In this document: in pieces, positions 24,562 through 36,933 of the stretch | Position numbering within the stretch: the first letter of the stretch is position 1 | Layout of the letters: the number at the start of each line of letters is the position of its first letter | DNA from: Atherinomorus stipes | Taxonomy: Eukaryota; Chordata; Actinopteri; Atheriniformes; Atherinidae | Reading direction: 5' to 3' | DNA: 64,000 bases | Assembly: GCA_023101725.1 (NCBI GenBank) | Contig: JALJCO010013448.1 | Location: 124,001 to 188,000, forward strand | Program-made: the position numbers and the translations under genes | Notes under the pieces: model-generated | Seen by the model: only the letters and a program-made list of their open reading frames with translations | What the model was told of the DNA's origin: nothing | Database searches by the model: none

Positions 24562-25600
24562 TGAGAATATGCCTTCCCCTCATCCTGTATGAGCATGAAC
24601 AGGTAGAAAGTTTGTCTCCCAGCTTCTCATTATTCATTGGATTGTCTCGACTTGTCTGAGAAACTTCAGTAAGGGAACGAGTCCAACATTGACCGTCCAT
24701 TTCCTTTTCCATCTCTCCGAACCAAAAACAAACCTTCCATCTAAATTAGAGCCAAAAAGAATAACTTTCTGGATGACACTGGGGATGAAAAGTTGGAAGG
24801 AAGTGTTTATATGCTGCAGATGATTAAGCATTAATAAATACTGGGCCTGATAGCACGCTGGCAGCCGTGCAGGCAGCTCCGCCAAGGCAGCTATTCAATC
24901 TCCCCGCTTTGTTTGCATCCACTTGTTGGGCCTGAGGCTGCAGGCTGATGATGCTCAATCTCATCCTCTTCCTCAGATTCACTCAGATTCTGAATTGACA
25001 GAAAGGTGATACTCTTCCTCTTCATCATTCCCTGTCTGCTATAAAATAATTTTTTCTGGGAGAATAATTTTCTTATCTTGACTGATTGTAATAAGGAGGA
25101 AAGCAGGCAAACCCATTTATATGTTGTCATAAGCCACTTTACAGCTGGAGGAGAGAAAATAATCAATACTTTCCACAAGAGTGGAGAACTTTTAAAAGAC
25201 AAGGAGCAGAAATGTTCCTGGATCCGGGTCTCATACGGCTTCTTCGCTGCAGGATGGAGCTTTAACCTGCTTTTGTGGGTTTCAGGGTGAACTGTGTTCC
25301 CAGACGGAGATTTCTGGAATCTTCCTGAGTCCATCAGTGGTTTCCAGTAAAGAATCATGTCTGCTTTTCATGCAGATCACCAGCATCCAGCCTGGTCCCC
25401 TGCATACAGAGATTCCTCCTGATTCTCTCCATCTTCTGATGATCTTCTACACTGTAGATGGAGGATCTTCAGAGTCTGAGGAACGTTTTTCTGAACTTGT
25501 TCCACAACTTTTATCTCCAGTTTGTCTCAGATTGGTGAACCTCTGTCCATGTTTCCATCTGAGAGACTCTGAAAAGCTCCTTTAAACCCAGTCATGTTAC
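24560..25600. other. Intron sequence, no gene seen
   Basis: Open frames on both strands between 24,890 and 25,590 show no known domains. No repeat structure was recognised. Confidence 0.4.
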
Positions 25601-25614
25601 TGGTCTGTTCCCAG

Positions 25615-25830
25615 TTAAACTGATTACATATTAAAGTCTCCTCCTATTATTATTTTCCACCTTTTGTTGCTTCTGTTCTAACATTTTACAGACGTGTTGC
25701 TGCATCAGATTCACAATCAGAGAAGATTTTCTGGTAAAAAGTCTCAGTTCCATCATCTGATATGTGTGTTCGTTCTACTGGGAGTACAGGAAAGTACTGG
25801 AGTACGACATATAAATACCACTGAATTCTG
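25615..25830 (-). mobile_element. Near-single-copy relative of the element that hosts the 49-bp arrays
   Basis: The block TATTAAAGTCTCCTCCTATT ... ttttacagacgtgttgctgcatcagattcacaatcag ... gttctactgggag recurs, as flank only, at 38,860-38,955 and 58,430-58,530, and inverted at 6,270-6,358. Here only about half a 49-bp unit (TTTTACAGACGTGTTGCTGC) is present and no array. Strand is relative to array 1. Confidence 0.75.
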
Positions 25831-25904
25831 TTTTAATTTATATTTTTTAACAGCAACGAAACCTTTTGGGAACTGGGCTTGTAGTAAGTTAGGGTGAATT
25901 TAAA

Positions 25905-26525
25905 CATCTTAGGAATGAGGAAGAAGTACTAGGGATGAGTAGTATCTAGGAATGAGTGAAGTCATCCTATGAAAGGGGTAAAAAAAAAAAATAATAAAAA
26001 AAAAAAGAAAAAAAAAAAAGAAAAAAAAAAGGAGGAAAAAAAAAAGTAGTACTAGGAATGAGTAAAAGTAGTACTAGGAATGAGTAAAGTCACACAATAA
26101 TGAGTAAAGTAATCCTATGAAAGGGTAAAGTAGTACTAGGAATGAGTAAAGTAGTACTATGAGGGGGTAAAGTAGTGCAAGGAATGAGTAAAGTAGTACT
26201 AGGAATGAGTAAGTCGTACAAATAATGAGTAAAGTAATCCTATGAAAAGGTAAAGTAGTACTATGAAAGGGCAAAGTAGTACTAGGAATGAGTTAGTCGT
26301 ACAAATAATGAGTAAAGTAATCCTATGAAAAGGTAAAGTAGTACTATGAAAGGGCAAAGTAGTACTAGGAATGAGTTAGTTGTACAAATAATGAGTAAAG
26401 GAATCCTATGAAAGGGTAAAATTGCACTTGGAATGAGTATAGTAGTATATGAAAGGGGAAAGTAGTACTAGGAATGGGTAAAGTAGTACTATGAAAGGGT
26501 AAAGTAGGACTAATGAGTAAAGTAG
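25905..26525 (+). repeat. 21-bp tandem array, forward block
   Basis: Units such as AAAGTAGTACTAGGAATGAGT and AAAGTAGTACTATGAAAGGGT alternate. An A-rich tract at 25,981-26,046 interrupts the array. The same repeat reappears inverted at 27,225-28,215. Confidence 0.92.
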
Positions 26526-27033
26526 TACTCTGAGTGAGGATCAGAGATGAACATGTCCAGCGTGCATGAATCATCTGTATGTTCTCCATATAACAGGCCA
26601 GTGAATCTGAGGTAAATGTGTGACATCATCACGTGTGCTAACTCCCACTGTCGGTGTTCCCCGTCACGCCGTACCCAGACTGTCTCGTTCCTCCCACTGA
26701 CAGCACTGATGCTGATGCCGGCCCCCACCAGCAGACGTTTCTGGAAACGTGACGGACGCGTGGCTGCAGGAGAAAATGGCAAACTCATCGAGATGTTTCT
26801 CAGGTGACTAAATCCAGCGGAGCTTTCGTGTCCCACGTGGTATTTCCATAATTGGGGTTGCTGGACTGGAAAGTCTTTAAAGTGGTCAAAGACGGGGGAT
26901 GTTTTACATAAAGGCTTTACATTTGTGTCCTGAGGCGGTTGTGAAAGAACGCTGTGCTGAGACAAGCAGGAAAAAAGACGGGGAAAGTTAGAAGGTCTTT
27001 ACTTTCCCACTCAGTCTGTGTTAGCCACAGGAG

Positions 27034-27069
<36 letters not shown>

Positions 27070-27224
27070 CGTCCGAGCTGCTGATCATGTCTCCACCAAA
27101 CCAGGTTCATATGAAAGCAGAGATTCTGCTGCTTCCAGACGTCTGACATCACTGCTGGACAGAAACTCTGCAGCCAATCAGAGACCAGCTCTGACTTCTG
27201 ATATTCTTCATGATTACTTCAATC
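26526..27224. other. Unique spacer between opposed 21-bp arrays
   Basis: About 0.7 kb of non-repetitive sequence with one (ATC)n microsatellite (27,035-27,067). The minus strand has an acceptor-like sequence (ttttctcctgcag) near 26,775 followed by open codons, but exon length and frame do not fit pard3. Confidence 0.6.
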
Positions 27225-28215
27225 ATTCCTACGACTATGTTACTCAATTCATAGGACTACTTTACTCATTTCATAGTATAACTTTACTCATTCTTAGGGG
27301 TATTTTGCTCATTTCATAGTATTACTTCACTCATTTCATAGTATCACTGTACTCATTCCTAGGATTACTTTACTCGTTTCATAGTATCATTTTACTCATT
27401 CTTAGGATTACTTTACTTAATTTATACTATTACTTTACTCATTCCTAGGATTACTTCACTCATTTCATAGTATTACTTTACTCATTTCATAGTATCATTT
27501 TACGCATTCTTAGGATTACTTTACTTAATTTATACTATTACTTTACTCATTCCTAGGGATATTTTGCTCATTTCATAGTATTCACTCATTTCATAGAATC
27601 ATTTTACTCATTCCTAGGATCACTTTACTCGTTTCATACTATTAATTTACTCATTCCTGGGACTACTGTACTTATCTCTGTACTGTACTCATTCCTAGGA
27701 TTACTTTACTCATTTCATACTATTACTTTTCTCATTCTAAGGAATATTTTGCTCATTTCATAGTATCACTGTACTCATTCCTAGGATTACTTTACTTGTT
27801 TCATACTATTATTTCACTCATTCCTATGACTACTCTACTCATTCCTAGGGATACTTTGCTGTTTTATACTATTACTTTAATCATTTCATACTCGTACTTC
27901 AGTCATTCCTAGGATTACTGTACTTGTTTCATACTATTACTTCACTCATTCTTAGGGACATTTTGCTCATTTCATAGTATTTACTCATTTCATAGTATTA
28001 TTTTACTCATTCCTAGGATTACTTTACTTAATTCATACTATTAATTTACACATTCCTGGGATATTGGACTCATCTTTATAATGTACTCATTCCTAGGATT
28101 ACTTTACTCATTTCATACTATTACTTTTCTCATTCTTAGGGATATTTTGCTCATTTCATAGTATCATTTTACTCATTTCTTGGACTACTGTACTCATCTT
28201 TGTACTGTGCTCATT
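27225..28215 (-). repeat. 21-22-bp tandem array, inverted block
   Basis: Units TACTTTACTCATTCCTAGGA and TACTTTACTCATTTCATAGT are the reverse complement of the 25.9-26.5-kb units. Longer blocks recur, for example around 27,400 and 27,520. Confidence 0.92.
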
Positions 28216-29497
28216 GCCAGTTAACTGAGCTGCTACTCTGTGGTTTCCACTGAAAGTAACGTGGTTCTATGAGACAATATTTACACTTTGTACTTTGTTC
28301 TTGGTAAATTTACTCTGACACAGTAACACATGTCTGGATTTGGACTCTTCCGTAGTAATCTCACATGTCTTCTGTAGAGACCAGGACTGTACCTACATCG
28401 CTGTAACCGCGGTGATCTTCATTTCTCTGGGGTTCGTCGTTTCAGACAGGATGCAGGAAAAACGACAACGTTCAGATAAACTGCAGACAGAACTGTGACG
28501 ACGTCTCCTGATATTGATTAATTCATCAACTGAAAATGGCCCAAATTATGCGTTAGTCGTTGTCCCGGCCCTGAGGGACTGGCCAGACATCCTCGGTGCA
28601 AACGCCTCTCAAATGATTGCTGGAATTCTGAATTGGATCAAATGAGTGTAGAAAATAGATGGATGAACTTCTGACATATGTGGTGATCAATAGTCACGAT
28701 TCCAAACTATTTCTGCGTGATTTCATCTCTAAATAGTTCCAGAATTACATTATAAACTGAAACAGTGAGACTTCAGAGTTGATGGATAAATTATTAGATT
28801 AGCGTCGCCTAAATTCTTCATGTAATGTGAAGAAAGAGGGAAGACGGTTCAAAACAAATATGACAACAATGCTCAACAACCAAATTACTAGAACAGATCT
28901 GCATTTGATTCAGTCACAAGACTGCTCTGATCATACAGACGACGGAGACGATCCTGGAAATGTTGCTAAAAAAGAACTAGAAAAACGACTTTTCCATGAA
29001 TTTAATTGCTTTAAACACATGTGATGATATATTAATATATTAATAGAACTCTAAACATAGACAGAGGAATTATCCAGCCTCTGAAGCAGAGATGCAATTA
29101 CAAAGTTTCCAACAAATGGATGGTGACCAATCTTATCTCCAGACTATCTGGGGCACGACTGTCCTTTTTCATGGAGGGAATCTGATGCAGAGACGACGAG
29201 GTCTGGTTCACGGTGCTCATGTGGACTGTATGAACCCGACTTTAAGAAAGTATAGAAACACACTGAGATCAGGATGGATCACACAGCTGGATGGTTTCCA
29301 TCACATAGACCCACAGCCGCATACGACACGCAAGCCGGCGGATCACTGATGATGTATGTGATTGTTGAAGTGAACAACAATGAAATGAACTGAGACATAT
29401 GTAGTGAATCTGAACTGGTATTCCTGATTTCACCACGGTGTTACTGTAGCTGGTAGCATAAGAGTGTTTCTGGTCATGACCTGAGGTATATTTCTAT
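28216..29497. other. Intron sequence, no gene seen
   Basis: Short open frames at 28,827-29,024 and 29,092-29,349 lack recognisable similarity and splice context. No transposon ends. Confidence 0.4.
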
Positions 29498-30033
29498 AGG
29501 GAGCCGAAGTCACGCCCCTCTACTTCCGCATCATGGGACCTAAGAGATGGAAAAATATGAATGGAAGTCAATGGGGAGAAAATAATTATTTTCTGGTTCT
29601 CAGTCGTTCTCTGTCCTGGATTCCAGATATGTTGGTTATGGATTTAAATGAAAAAAATTTTGTGCAAAGAAAAATATATTTTTCAAGAACGGGGGAAAAA
29701 AAAGCATGAACAGAAGTGAAAACCGTTTAAAGTCTTTCCATCACGCCGATGGAATGATGGCGGGTCTCGTTCACGCCTGTCGCAGGGAGTGACGTCATCA
29801 CTTGCGGCGAGAGCTGCAGTCCACAAAGGGGCTTCAAGTAAATCCTGAAATTATCAAAAAATCTTTACTGCAGTTTATTTTTTCTTTGCACGAAAAATTT
29901 TCATTTAAATCCATAACCAACATATCTGGAATCCAGGACAGAGCGCGACTGGGACCACAAAATTATTTTCTCATATTTTTTAGTCTCTTTGGTCCCATGG
30001 AGCGGAAGTAGAGGGGCGTGACTTCGGCTCCCT
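29498..30033. mobile_element. 536-bp foldback MITE
   Basis: The ends AGGGAGCCGAAGTCACGCCC and GGGCGTGACTTCGGCTCCCT are perfect inverses. Pairing continues inward: GATATGTTGGTTATGGATTT against AAATCCATAACCAACATATC. Nearly the whole element can fold into one hairpin. No target duplication was resolved. Confidence 0.9.
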
Positions 30034-30138
30034 TTAAACAATGCCTTTAGTTAAAAAAATATTTAATTTCTTCTCAGCTTATCTTAATAATATTGTGTGG
30101 TTAAAGAGGGGGTTTCATGTCATTATTAGGCACATAAT

Positions 30139-31262
30139 AGGGGATTATCACGCTTACCGGAAGTTCCCGGTATTTGGGCACTTCCTCTTCCGGGCCATGT
30201 TAACGACAGCCGTTCCTGCTCTGTTATACTGTTTAAATCGGATAAACTCCAAACATACTTAAGTTTTCATTCTAGACTGAAATGATACTAGGATCAAAAG
30301 CTGGATCAAAGCGATCGATTCGCCGCGGTGAAGGGCTGAACTTTATAATAAAACACACGTTTGTTTGTCGCCGGTGGGGCACAACACCGGCACTTCACAG
30401 CATGCTAGCATTAGCCAGCTAGCGTTTACTGACGTGCTTAACATTGTGCGTCTTAAAACACACAAACATCTGAAAATCGGGTCTGTACCCCCCCGTTTCC
30501 AGTGGAACAACTGGGGACTGCCAAGAAAGGAGACGCTTTCAGATGCTTGTGTGTTTTCCGCACAAAGTTAGGCACGTTATCGAGCTGGCTAATGCTAACC
30601 TGCTAACACGACTGCGCAGTCTGCCGGCCACAAACAAACGTGTGTCGTTTTATTATAAAGTTCGGTCCTTCACCGCGGCGAATCGGTCGTTTTGATCCAC
30701 TTCTTCCTTAGCATCACTCAGTCTGGATTGAAAACTTGGCATTGGCGTTTATCCGATTTACAAAGTTTAACAGAGTAGTAGCTGGCGGGCTACTGTTAGC
30801 AGGCTAGCATTAGCCAGCTTGATGATGTGCTTAACTTTGTGCGGCTGAAAACACACAAGCATCTGAAAGTGTCTCCTTTCTTGGCAGTCCCCAGTTGTTC
30901 CAGTGGAAACGGGGGGGTACAGACCCGATTTTCAGATGTTTGTGTGTTTAAAGACGCAAAAAGTTAAGCCCGTCGGTAAACGCTAGCTGGCTAATGCTAG
31001 CATGCCGGTGTTGTGCCCCACCGGCTACAAACAAACATGCTACGTTGTTTTATTATAAAGTTCGGCCCTTCACTCTGGAGAATCACTTTGATCCACTTCC
31101 TCCTTAGTATCACTTCATTCTGGAATCCGTGAAAATTTCAGTAGGGTTGGCGTTTATTCACGTTATCTACGAAGTAAAGCAGGGACATTGAACTGGGCCG
31201 GAAGTGGGTCCTCTAAGTGTTTCAAACCGGAAGTTCGGAACACGGAAGCGTGATAATCCCCT
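30139..31262. mobile_element. 1.13-kb foldback element, copy B
   Basis: Same family as 9,869-11,003 and 60,799-61,935, with perfect ends AGGGGATTATCACGCTTACC and GGAAGCGTGATAATCCCCT. The left arm has a 68-codon version of the shared open frame, one codon shorter near its end. It lies only 105 bp from the 536-bp foldback MITE. Confidence 0.93.
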
Positions 31263-31264
31263 AT

Positions 31265-32456
31265 TACCCTTTATGGTACAACCAAATAACTGTGTTACCT
31301 TCAGTAATTTTGAAAATCCAGTATACATGAAAAAACAACTTAAAGAAATGTGACATCATCCATGTCTGTATCTGACGCCTTAAATATTCACAGCCGCCCC
31401 TTTAAGAAGCCTCCTGCTGTTTCCAACACGCCCACTCCACTCATAAGACTCTCATGCTCTGGTGGGGCGGAGCTTAGCACGGAAGGGGGCGGAGCTTCGT
31501 GGTATGGGAGGTGCTTTGTGGTAGCAGCCGTTCTGGCAGCCATGTTGGCTTCCACAGGAGATTCAGGGATTTCTTAAATATGCGTGAATGGGTCAAAATA
31601 ACCCCCAGGGCTGGTTTTATGGGGAGGGAATGACATAACGTAATAAAAACCTCAAAAAAGTCAATTTTGCATGTTACCTCCCCCAAAGATGTGGTCTTTA
31701 AAATGGTGTCAGAGTTCCTGCACATACTCTGTTTCTGATTTTACAAGGTCAGATCCCCCAAATCCCCCTAATGGGCCAAGAACCACCCCCCCCAACATTC
31801 CAGCAGGTTGAACTTCAGCAGGTCGTCTTCACCACGTCTACATGACTACATGCTGTGACGTAACTGGCTTGTTAGATATTCGTGTTAACAGCAGCTGAAC
31901 AGGTGGGTGTATATCATATTTTTTCTTTCTCCAATCTAATTATTTATCGACTTTTAAATTCCGTTACCACTGATTTGATAGTGACAGAAAGCCAGTGATG
32001 TAAACAGCTTGTACAAACATGAGTCTGAGACTCCGACCTGTGTTTGTGAAGCGTGGAGTCATGCGGTGCTGAGAATTTAAATGCATGCCCATTTCAGTGT
32101 GGAATCTCTGCAACACGTGTTTGTGGTTTTTCCCTCCTCCAACCATCACGCTGCTCCTCTCCCCCCAATAAGCTCTTATTTTAGCCTAAAAGACGAAGCA
32201 AAGTGATAACAAAATCGATGCAGTTTTCATGGTGTGCGGTGGCCTGGATAGGCTGCGCTCCCCCCACCTCCCGTGCACTGGGCCGTGCTGCTCGGCTCCT
32301 TTCCCTGCAGACAGTGATGGATCTGGTTCATTTCAATGGTGGCTTCCAGTGCTCCGTCCCATTCTGCAGGGTGATAGAGGCAAACCGGTGCAGCTCCCCA
32401 CATACCTGTCTGACCAGTGGGGGGTGGGTGTAGCAGCCAAACGCCTTTTTCCAGTC

Positions 32457-32487
<31 letters not shown>

Positions 32488-32540
32488 AGAAAATGAGAAA
32501 AGAGAAAAATGTCCTGGAAAAGCTTGAGTTGTCCTGGAAA
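31265..32540. other. Intron with repeat fragments
   Basis: At 31,818-31,905 is a fragment of the repeat also seen at 7,700-7,800. A stretch around 31,380-31,580 (cccctttaagaag..., ggggcggagcttagc) has the look of an old dispersed element. A run of ggaaaatgga repeats lies at 32,459-32,488. No exon was recognised. Confidence 0.45.
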
Positions 32541-32544
32541 ATGA

Positions 32545-34470
32545 TATTTTCTCATGCTGCTTCATTGTCGTTTCATATCCGCTTTGTATCCTTTTTGTCG
32601 CAGGTTTGTCGCCGTTACGTCACCGTGTCGTCACCATTTCGTCACAGGTTTTTTCCGCTTTGTCGCCACTACGTTTCTGTTTAATCGCCAATTCAGTGCT
32701 GTTTCACCACAGCTTTGTCACCGCTACGTCACTGTTTCATTGCTGCTACGTCACCGTTTCATCGCCATTTTGTCACCATCTCGTCATGCTGCTTTGTCAC
32801 CACATTACTGTTTAATTGCCGCTTCAATGCCATTGTGTCGCAGCTTTGTCACCGCTAAGTTACTGTTTTGTTGCTGCTACGTCACCGTATCATTGCCATT
32901 TCGTCGCTGTTTTGTCACCGTTTCGTCACCGTTTCGTCGTTTTCACCGTTTCGCCGCTGTTTCATCACCGTTTTCGTCGTTGTTTTGTCGCCTCTCAGTT
33001 TCATCACTGTTTCGCTGTTTCATCTCTGTTTCATCGCTGTTTCATCACCATTTCATTGTTGTTTTGTCACCGCTAGGCGTTCTAATCCCCTTTCGTCGCT
33101 GTTTCATCACCGTTTCATCGTTGTTTCGTCGCCGCCTCGTCACCGTTTCGTCAGTTTCATCACTTTCGTCATCGTTTCATCATTGTTTCATCGCTGTTTC
33201 ATCACCGTTTCATTGTTGATTTGTCGCAGCTTTGTCACCACTAAGTGACTGTTGTTGCTGCTACATCCCTGTATCATTGCCATTTCGTCGCTGTTTTGTC
33301 ACCGTTTCGTCATTTTGTTGCCGCCTCGTCACCGTTTCGTCTGATTTTTCGTCTTGTCACCGTCATTTCGTTGTTGTTTCATCGCCGTTTCGTTATTGTT
33401 TTGATCACCTCGTCACCATTTAGTCATCGTTTCGTCACTGTTTCGTTGTTTTGTCGCCGCCTCATCACCACCTCGTCACCGTTTTGTCGTTTTGTTGTCG
33501 TTTCATCACCACCTCGTCACCATTTCGGCGTGGTTTCGTAGCTGTTTCATCGTTGTTTCATTGCTGTTTTGTCGAAGTTTTGTCACCACTAAGTGACTGT
33601 TGTTGCTGCTACATCACTGTATCATTGCCATTTCGGTCGCTGTTTTGTCACCGTTTTGTCATTGTTTTGTTGCCGCCTCGTCACCGTTTTGTCGTCGTCT
33701 TGTCACCGTTTCGTCAGTTTTGTCACCGTTTCGTCACCGTTTCGTCATTTCGTTGTTGTTTCATCGCCGTTTCGTTATTGTTTTGCCTCGGACATCACCT
33801 CGTCACCATTTCGTCGTCGTTTCGTCGCTGTTTCGTTGTTTTGTCGCCGCCTCGTCACCTACGTCGTCGTCACTGTTTTGTCATCATTTTTCACGTTTCA
33901 TCACCGTTTTGTCGTTTCATTGTCGTTTCATCACCACCTCGTCACCGTTTCGGCGTCGTTTCGTAGCTGTTTCATCGTTGTTTCATTGTTGTTTTGTCGC
34001 AGCTTTGTCACCACTAAGTGACTGTTGTTGCTGCTACATCACTGTATCATTGCCATTTCTTCGTCGTCTTGTCACCGTTTCGTCATGGTTTTATCATCGT
34101 TTCGTCACCGTTTCATCGTCATTTCGTTGTTGTTTCATCGCCGTTTCGTTATTGTTTTGACATCACCTCGTCACCATTTCGTCGCCGTTTCGTCGCTGTT
34201 TCGTTGTTTTGTCGCCGCCTCGTCACCACTTCGTCACCGTTTTGTCATCATTTTTCACGTTTCATCACCGTTTTGTCGTTTCGTTGTCGTTTCATCACTA
34301 CCTTGTCACCGTTTCGGCGTCGTTTCGTAGCTGTTTCATCGTTGTTTTGTCGCTGCCTCGTCACAGTTACGTCACCGTTTCCTCGTCGTTTCGTCGCAGC
34401 TTTGTCTGCGCTTCTTTGCCGTTTTGTCTCCGTTTCATTGCTGCTACGTCTTTTCTTCGTCTTTACTTCA
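32545..34470 (+). repeat. 11-bp degenerate minisatellite (about 1.9 kb)
   Basis: The unit is close to GTTTCRTCRCC, with TCGTT and TTTTGTCGC variants. A marker segment (aagtgactgttgttgctgct) recurs near 33,243, 33,593 and 34,018, and a diverged version near 32,858, so larger blocks have been duplicated. All three plus-strand frames stay open for long distances because the unit contains no stop word; the predicted Ser/Val/Phe/Arg-rich peptides are artefacts. Confidence 0.93.
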
Positions 34471-34479
34471 TCGCTGTAC

Positions 34480-35204
34480 AAAATATAAGCTAAGTATAAG
34501 TAGAACACTTCTCCAAAAGCTTGGGGTGGAAGTTATTAGTCTATGTTGTGATAACTTGACTCGAAACTGTAGCAGCTGGAAAACTCCTGAAAAAGTCCTG
34601 GAAAACAGCTTCTATAAAAGAGTTGCAACCCTATTTTCATTCCTCACATTTATGATCACATGTTTATTTCTGCACAGACTAGCAACGCTGTAATGCCTTC
34701 AGAGCACCTGTTCAAAGCAGAGAGCTTTAAGTAATGTGATATCCTGCAGCGCTGCTACATCCCTGTCTTTAATTTCACACATAATTTAAACCTTTTCATG
34801 CCAACCTGTTGTCTGAGAGCAGCCAGTGTTGGAATAAACAAGCTATTTACAACCTCTCCTCCAATTTAAAAAGATCAAATACGTAACTGAGCTTGATGTG
34901 AAAATATTCATTTCCTTGCTGCAGAATGACAGAATGATGAATTGAAATATATTCTGGAAAATACAAGCCTGCTCGGTGTCGGTTTTTCCACCTTTCTGGC
35001 TGCCGGTGGGGGATTAAAGCCGACAGGAGACTGACTGGACTCAAGTGATAGAACTCAGTGAACCTTTGGGCTGAGATTTCCCGGGAGGGACATCTGTCCT
35101 CTCTCTAAGTCTGGAGGTGGAAAGCAGCTGAAGAAGGAGTTAAGATGCAGCAGAGTGTTATGTTTAAAATGGGGGAGGATCATCAGCTCAGAGGTAAAAC
35201 TGCA
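34480..35204. other. Intron sequence, no gene seen
   Basis: Unique-looking sequence with no recognised exon or repeat ends. Confidence 0.4.
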
Positions 35205-35418
35205 TTAAAGGAGAATTTCAAGATTTTTGACATAGGGCCTCATTTAAAAGTGAGCCAGGGTCCTACTTATCACTGAACACGGTTTCAACATATTTCATTT
35301 TGTTATTCTAGTTCTAGGAGGTCGCCGATGCTAATGCTAGTGTGAGTTAATAGGAATCTGCTAGCCTGTCATTAAAAACAATCTTCTCAACTCCACAGAT
35401 CATCCGAGGCAAATCAGC

Positions 35419-35877
35419 AAGCCTATCTGTGTAAATGCCGTGTTAAACTAGTAAACTAGTGTATTAAACAAGAAAAACTAACCTTGTATGACAGATTTTG
35501 CATTACATACTAAGGAACTAGTTTCTTACCAGATGCGGAATGATATGCTTTGCTTCCGGGTGGTAGTGTTACTACCTTTGTCAGTGTATTCCGGTTCATA
35601 GAGATATGGTGACATAGTTTGATGAAATAAGTTTGAAATCGTCTTCAAAATCCAACGTATCCTCATGTCTTTGAGACGTGGCCGTAATTCTGACTGTATA
35701 TTTGTGTAATCAGATTTCTTCATGCATGTAGCCGCAGATGACATCATTCCGCTGCCAAATATAAGAGGTAAAACTTTGTAAAGTGTCTCAGCAGCAACAA
35801 TTAAAAATGCAACAAAAAGCAGGTTAGTTTTATTTGTAGCATTATTCTATTAATACGGCATTTACACTGACAAGCTT
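35419..35877. mobile_element. 459-bp MITE inserted in the left foldback arm
   Basis: 28-bp inverted ends begin AAGCCTATCTGTGTAAATGC and, at the other side, AAGCTTGTCAGTGTAAATGC, with 4-5 mismatches. It is absent from the opposite arm, which fixes it as a later insertion. Confidence 0.82.
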
Positions 35878-36354
35878 AAAGGCATATATCACCTCTGGGT
35901 GAAACTGAGCCCCCCCGCAGTCCCCTGAGTTGGACAAGTGGGCACAAGCGTTTTCTAACCGACCCAGTCATTCTCTGAATCTGGCAACACTGACTTTAGC
36001 TTAGCTTAGCATAGTTGCTGTAATCTGGTGGTTCCAACTAGCACTAATTGGCAAAAGTACACTAATTAACTCAAGATTTTTTCCAATTACGTTTTGTGAC
36101 CCGCACATTCAGATCGGGTACAAACGAGAAGCCAATTTCACATCAACGGACTGACTAGGTGGGATTCAATCGGGGAACTATATGCCGCAGAAGTACTGGC
36201 CAATCACAGGGAAGCACCGCGGATGGTAGCAAAGGCAGCACGCATGCGCAGCATTCGGTGGCGACCCTGTTTACGGAAGTAAACTACTATCCTATGCTGC
36301 TATCCACGGTGCTTCCCTGTGATTGGCCTGTACTTCCGCTGCATATCGTTCCTC

Positions 36355-36933
36355 TACACACTCAAAAATAGAGGCACCAATTTGTACTTAAAAGGGTCCA
36401 AAGCTTGTTGCTGGGGGGGGGGTTCTTTTGGAAAGCCACTTCTGTACCTTCGGTCCTGGTCCATTTTTGTACCTTATCAAGCTGTATGAGTTAAAAAAGT
36501 ACAATTAAACCAATTAAAGATGATGAATAAAAGTCAATAAAATAGAGATTATGACAACAATCAAAGATGCTGATAATAAATGAATAATTATTATAGAAAT
36601 ATTAAACCAAACCCATATATAATTATACATATAAGTATTAATATGATTACTATAATTATTATGATAAACATAACTATAATTATACTACTGTTTAGAAGTA
36701 CTGCTATTTATAGTTATTGTACAAGCTACACACATGTTTCAATGCTGCAGGTACCCTTAGGGTTGAAATGGTACAAATGTGTACTTTATATTACTTTGGA
36801 CCCTTTTTCATAGTATATAGGTACTTCTGGCCTCATAAAGACCAATATTGTACTTTTGAGAGAACATTTGTAAATAAATGTACCTGCAGGTACAGAAACG
36901 TTCCTGTCTCGTACCTCTGTTTTTGAGTGTGTA
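36355..36933. mobile_element. TA-flanked 0.58-kb MITE, copy B
   Basis: The ends TACACACTCAAAAATAGAGG and CCTCTGTTTTTGAGTGTGTA are inverse. The interior is AT-rich, with conserved GGTACCCTTAGGG-like words shared with copies A and C. It lies in the right arm of the large foldback. Confidence 0.9.

Noticed and set aside
24891..25358. 155-codon minus-strand open frame
   Set aside because: No similarity to a known family and no splice signals in phase; length is not unusual by chance in this much sequence.
26708..26796. Possible minus-strand exon after ttttctcctgcag, ending before gtacgg
   Set aside because: The 89-base length would break the frame between the pard3 exons at 39.1 and 14.3 kb, and the peptide resembles nothing I know.
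32554..34488. Long overlapping plus-strand frames rich in Ser, Val, Phe and Arg
   Set aside because: Artefact of an 11-bp repeat that lacks stop words; all three frames are open together.
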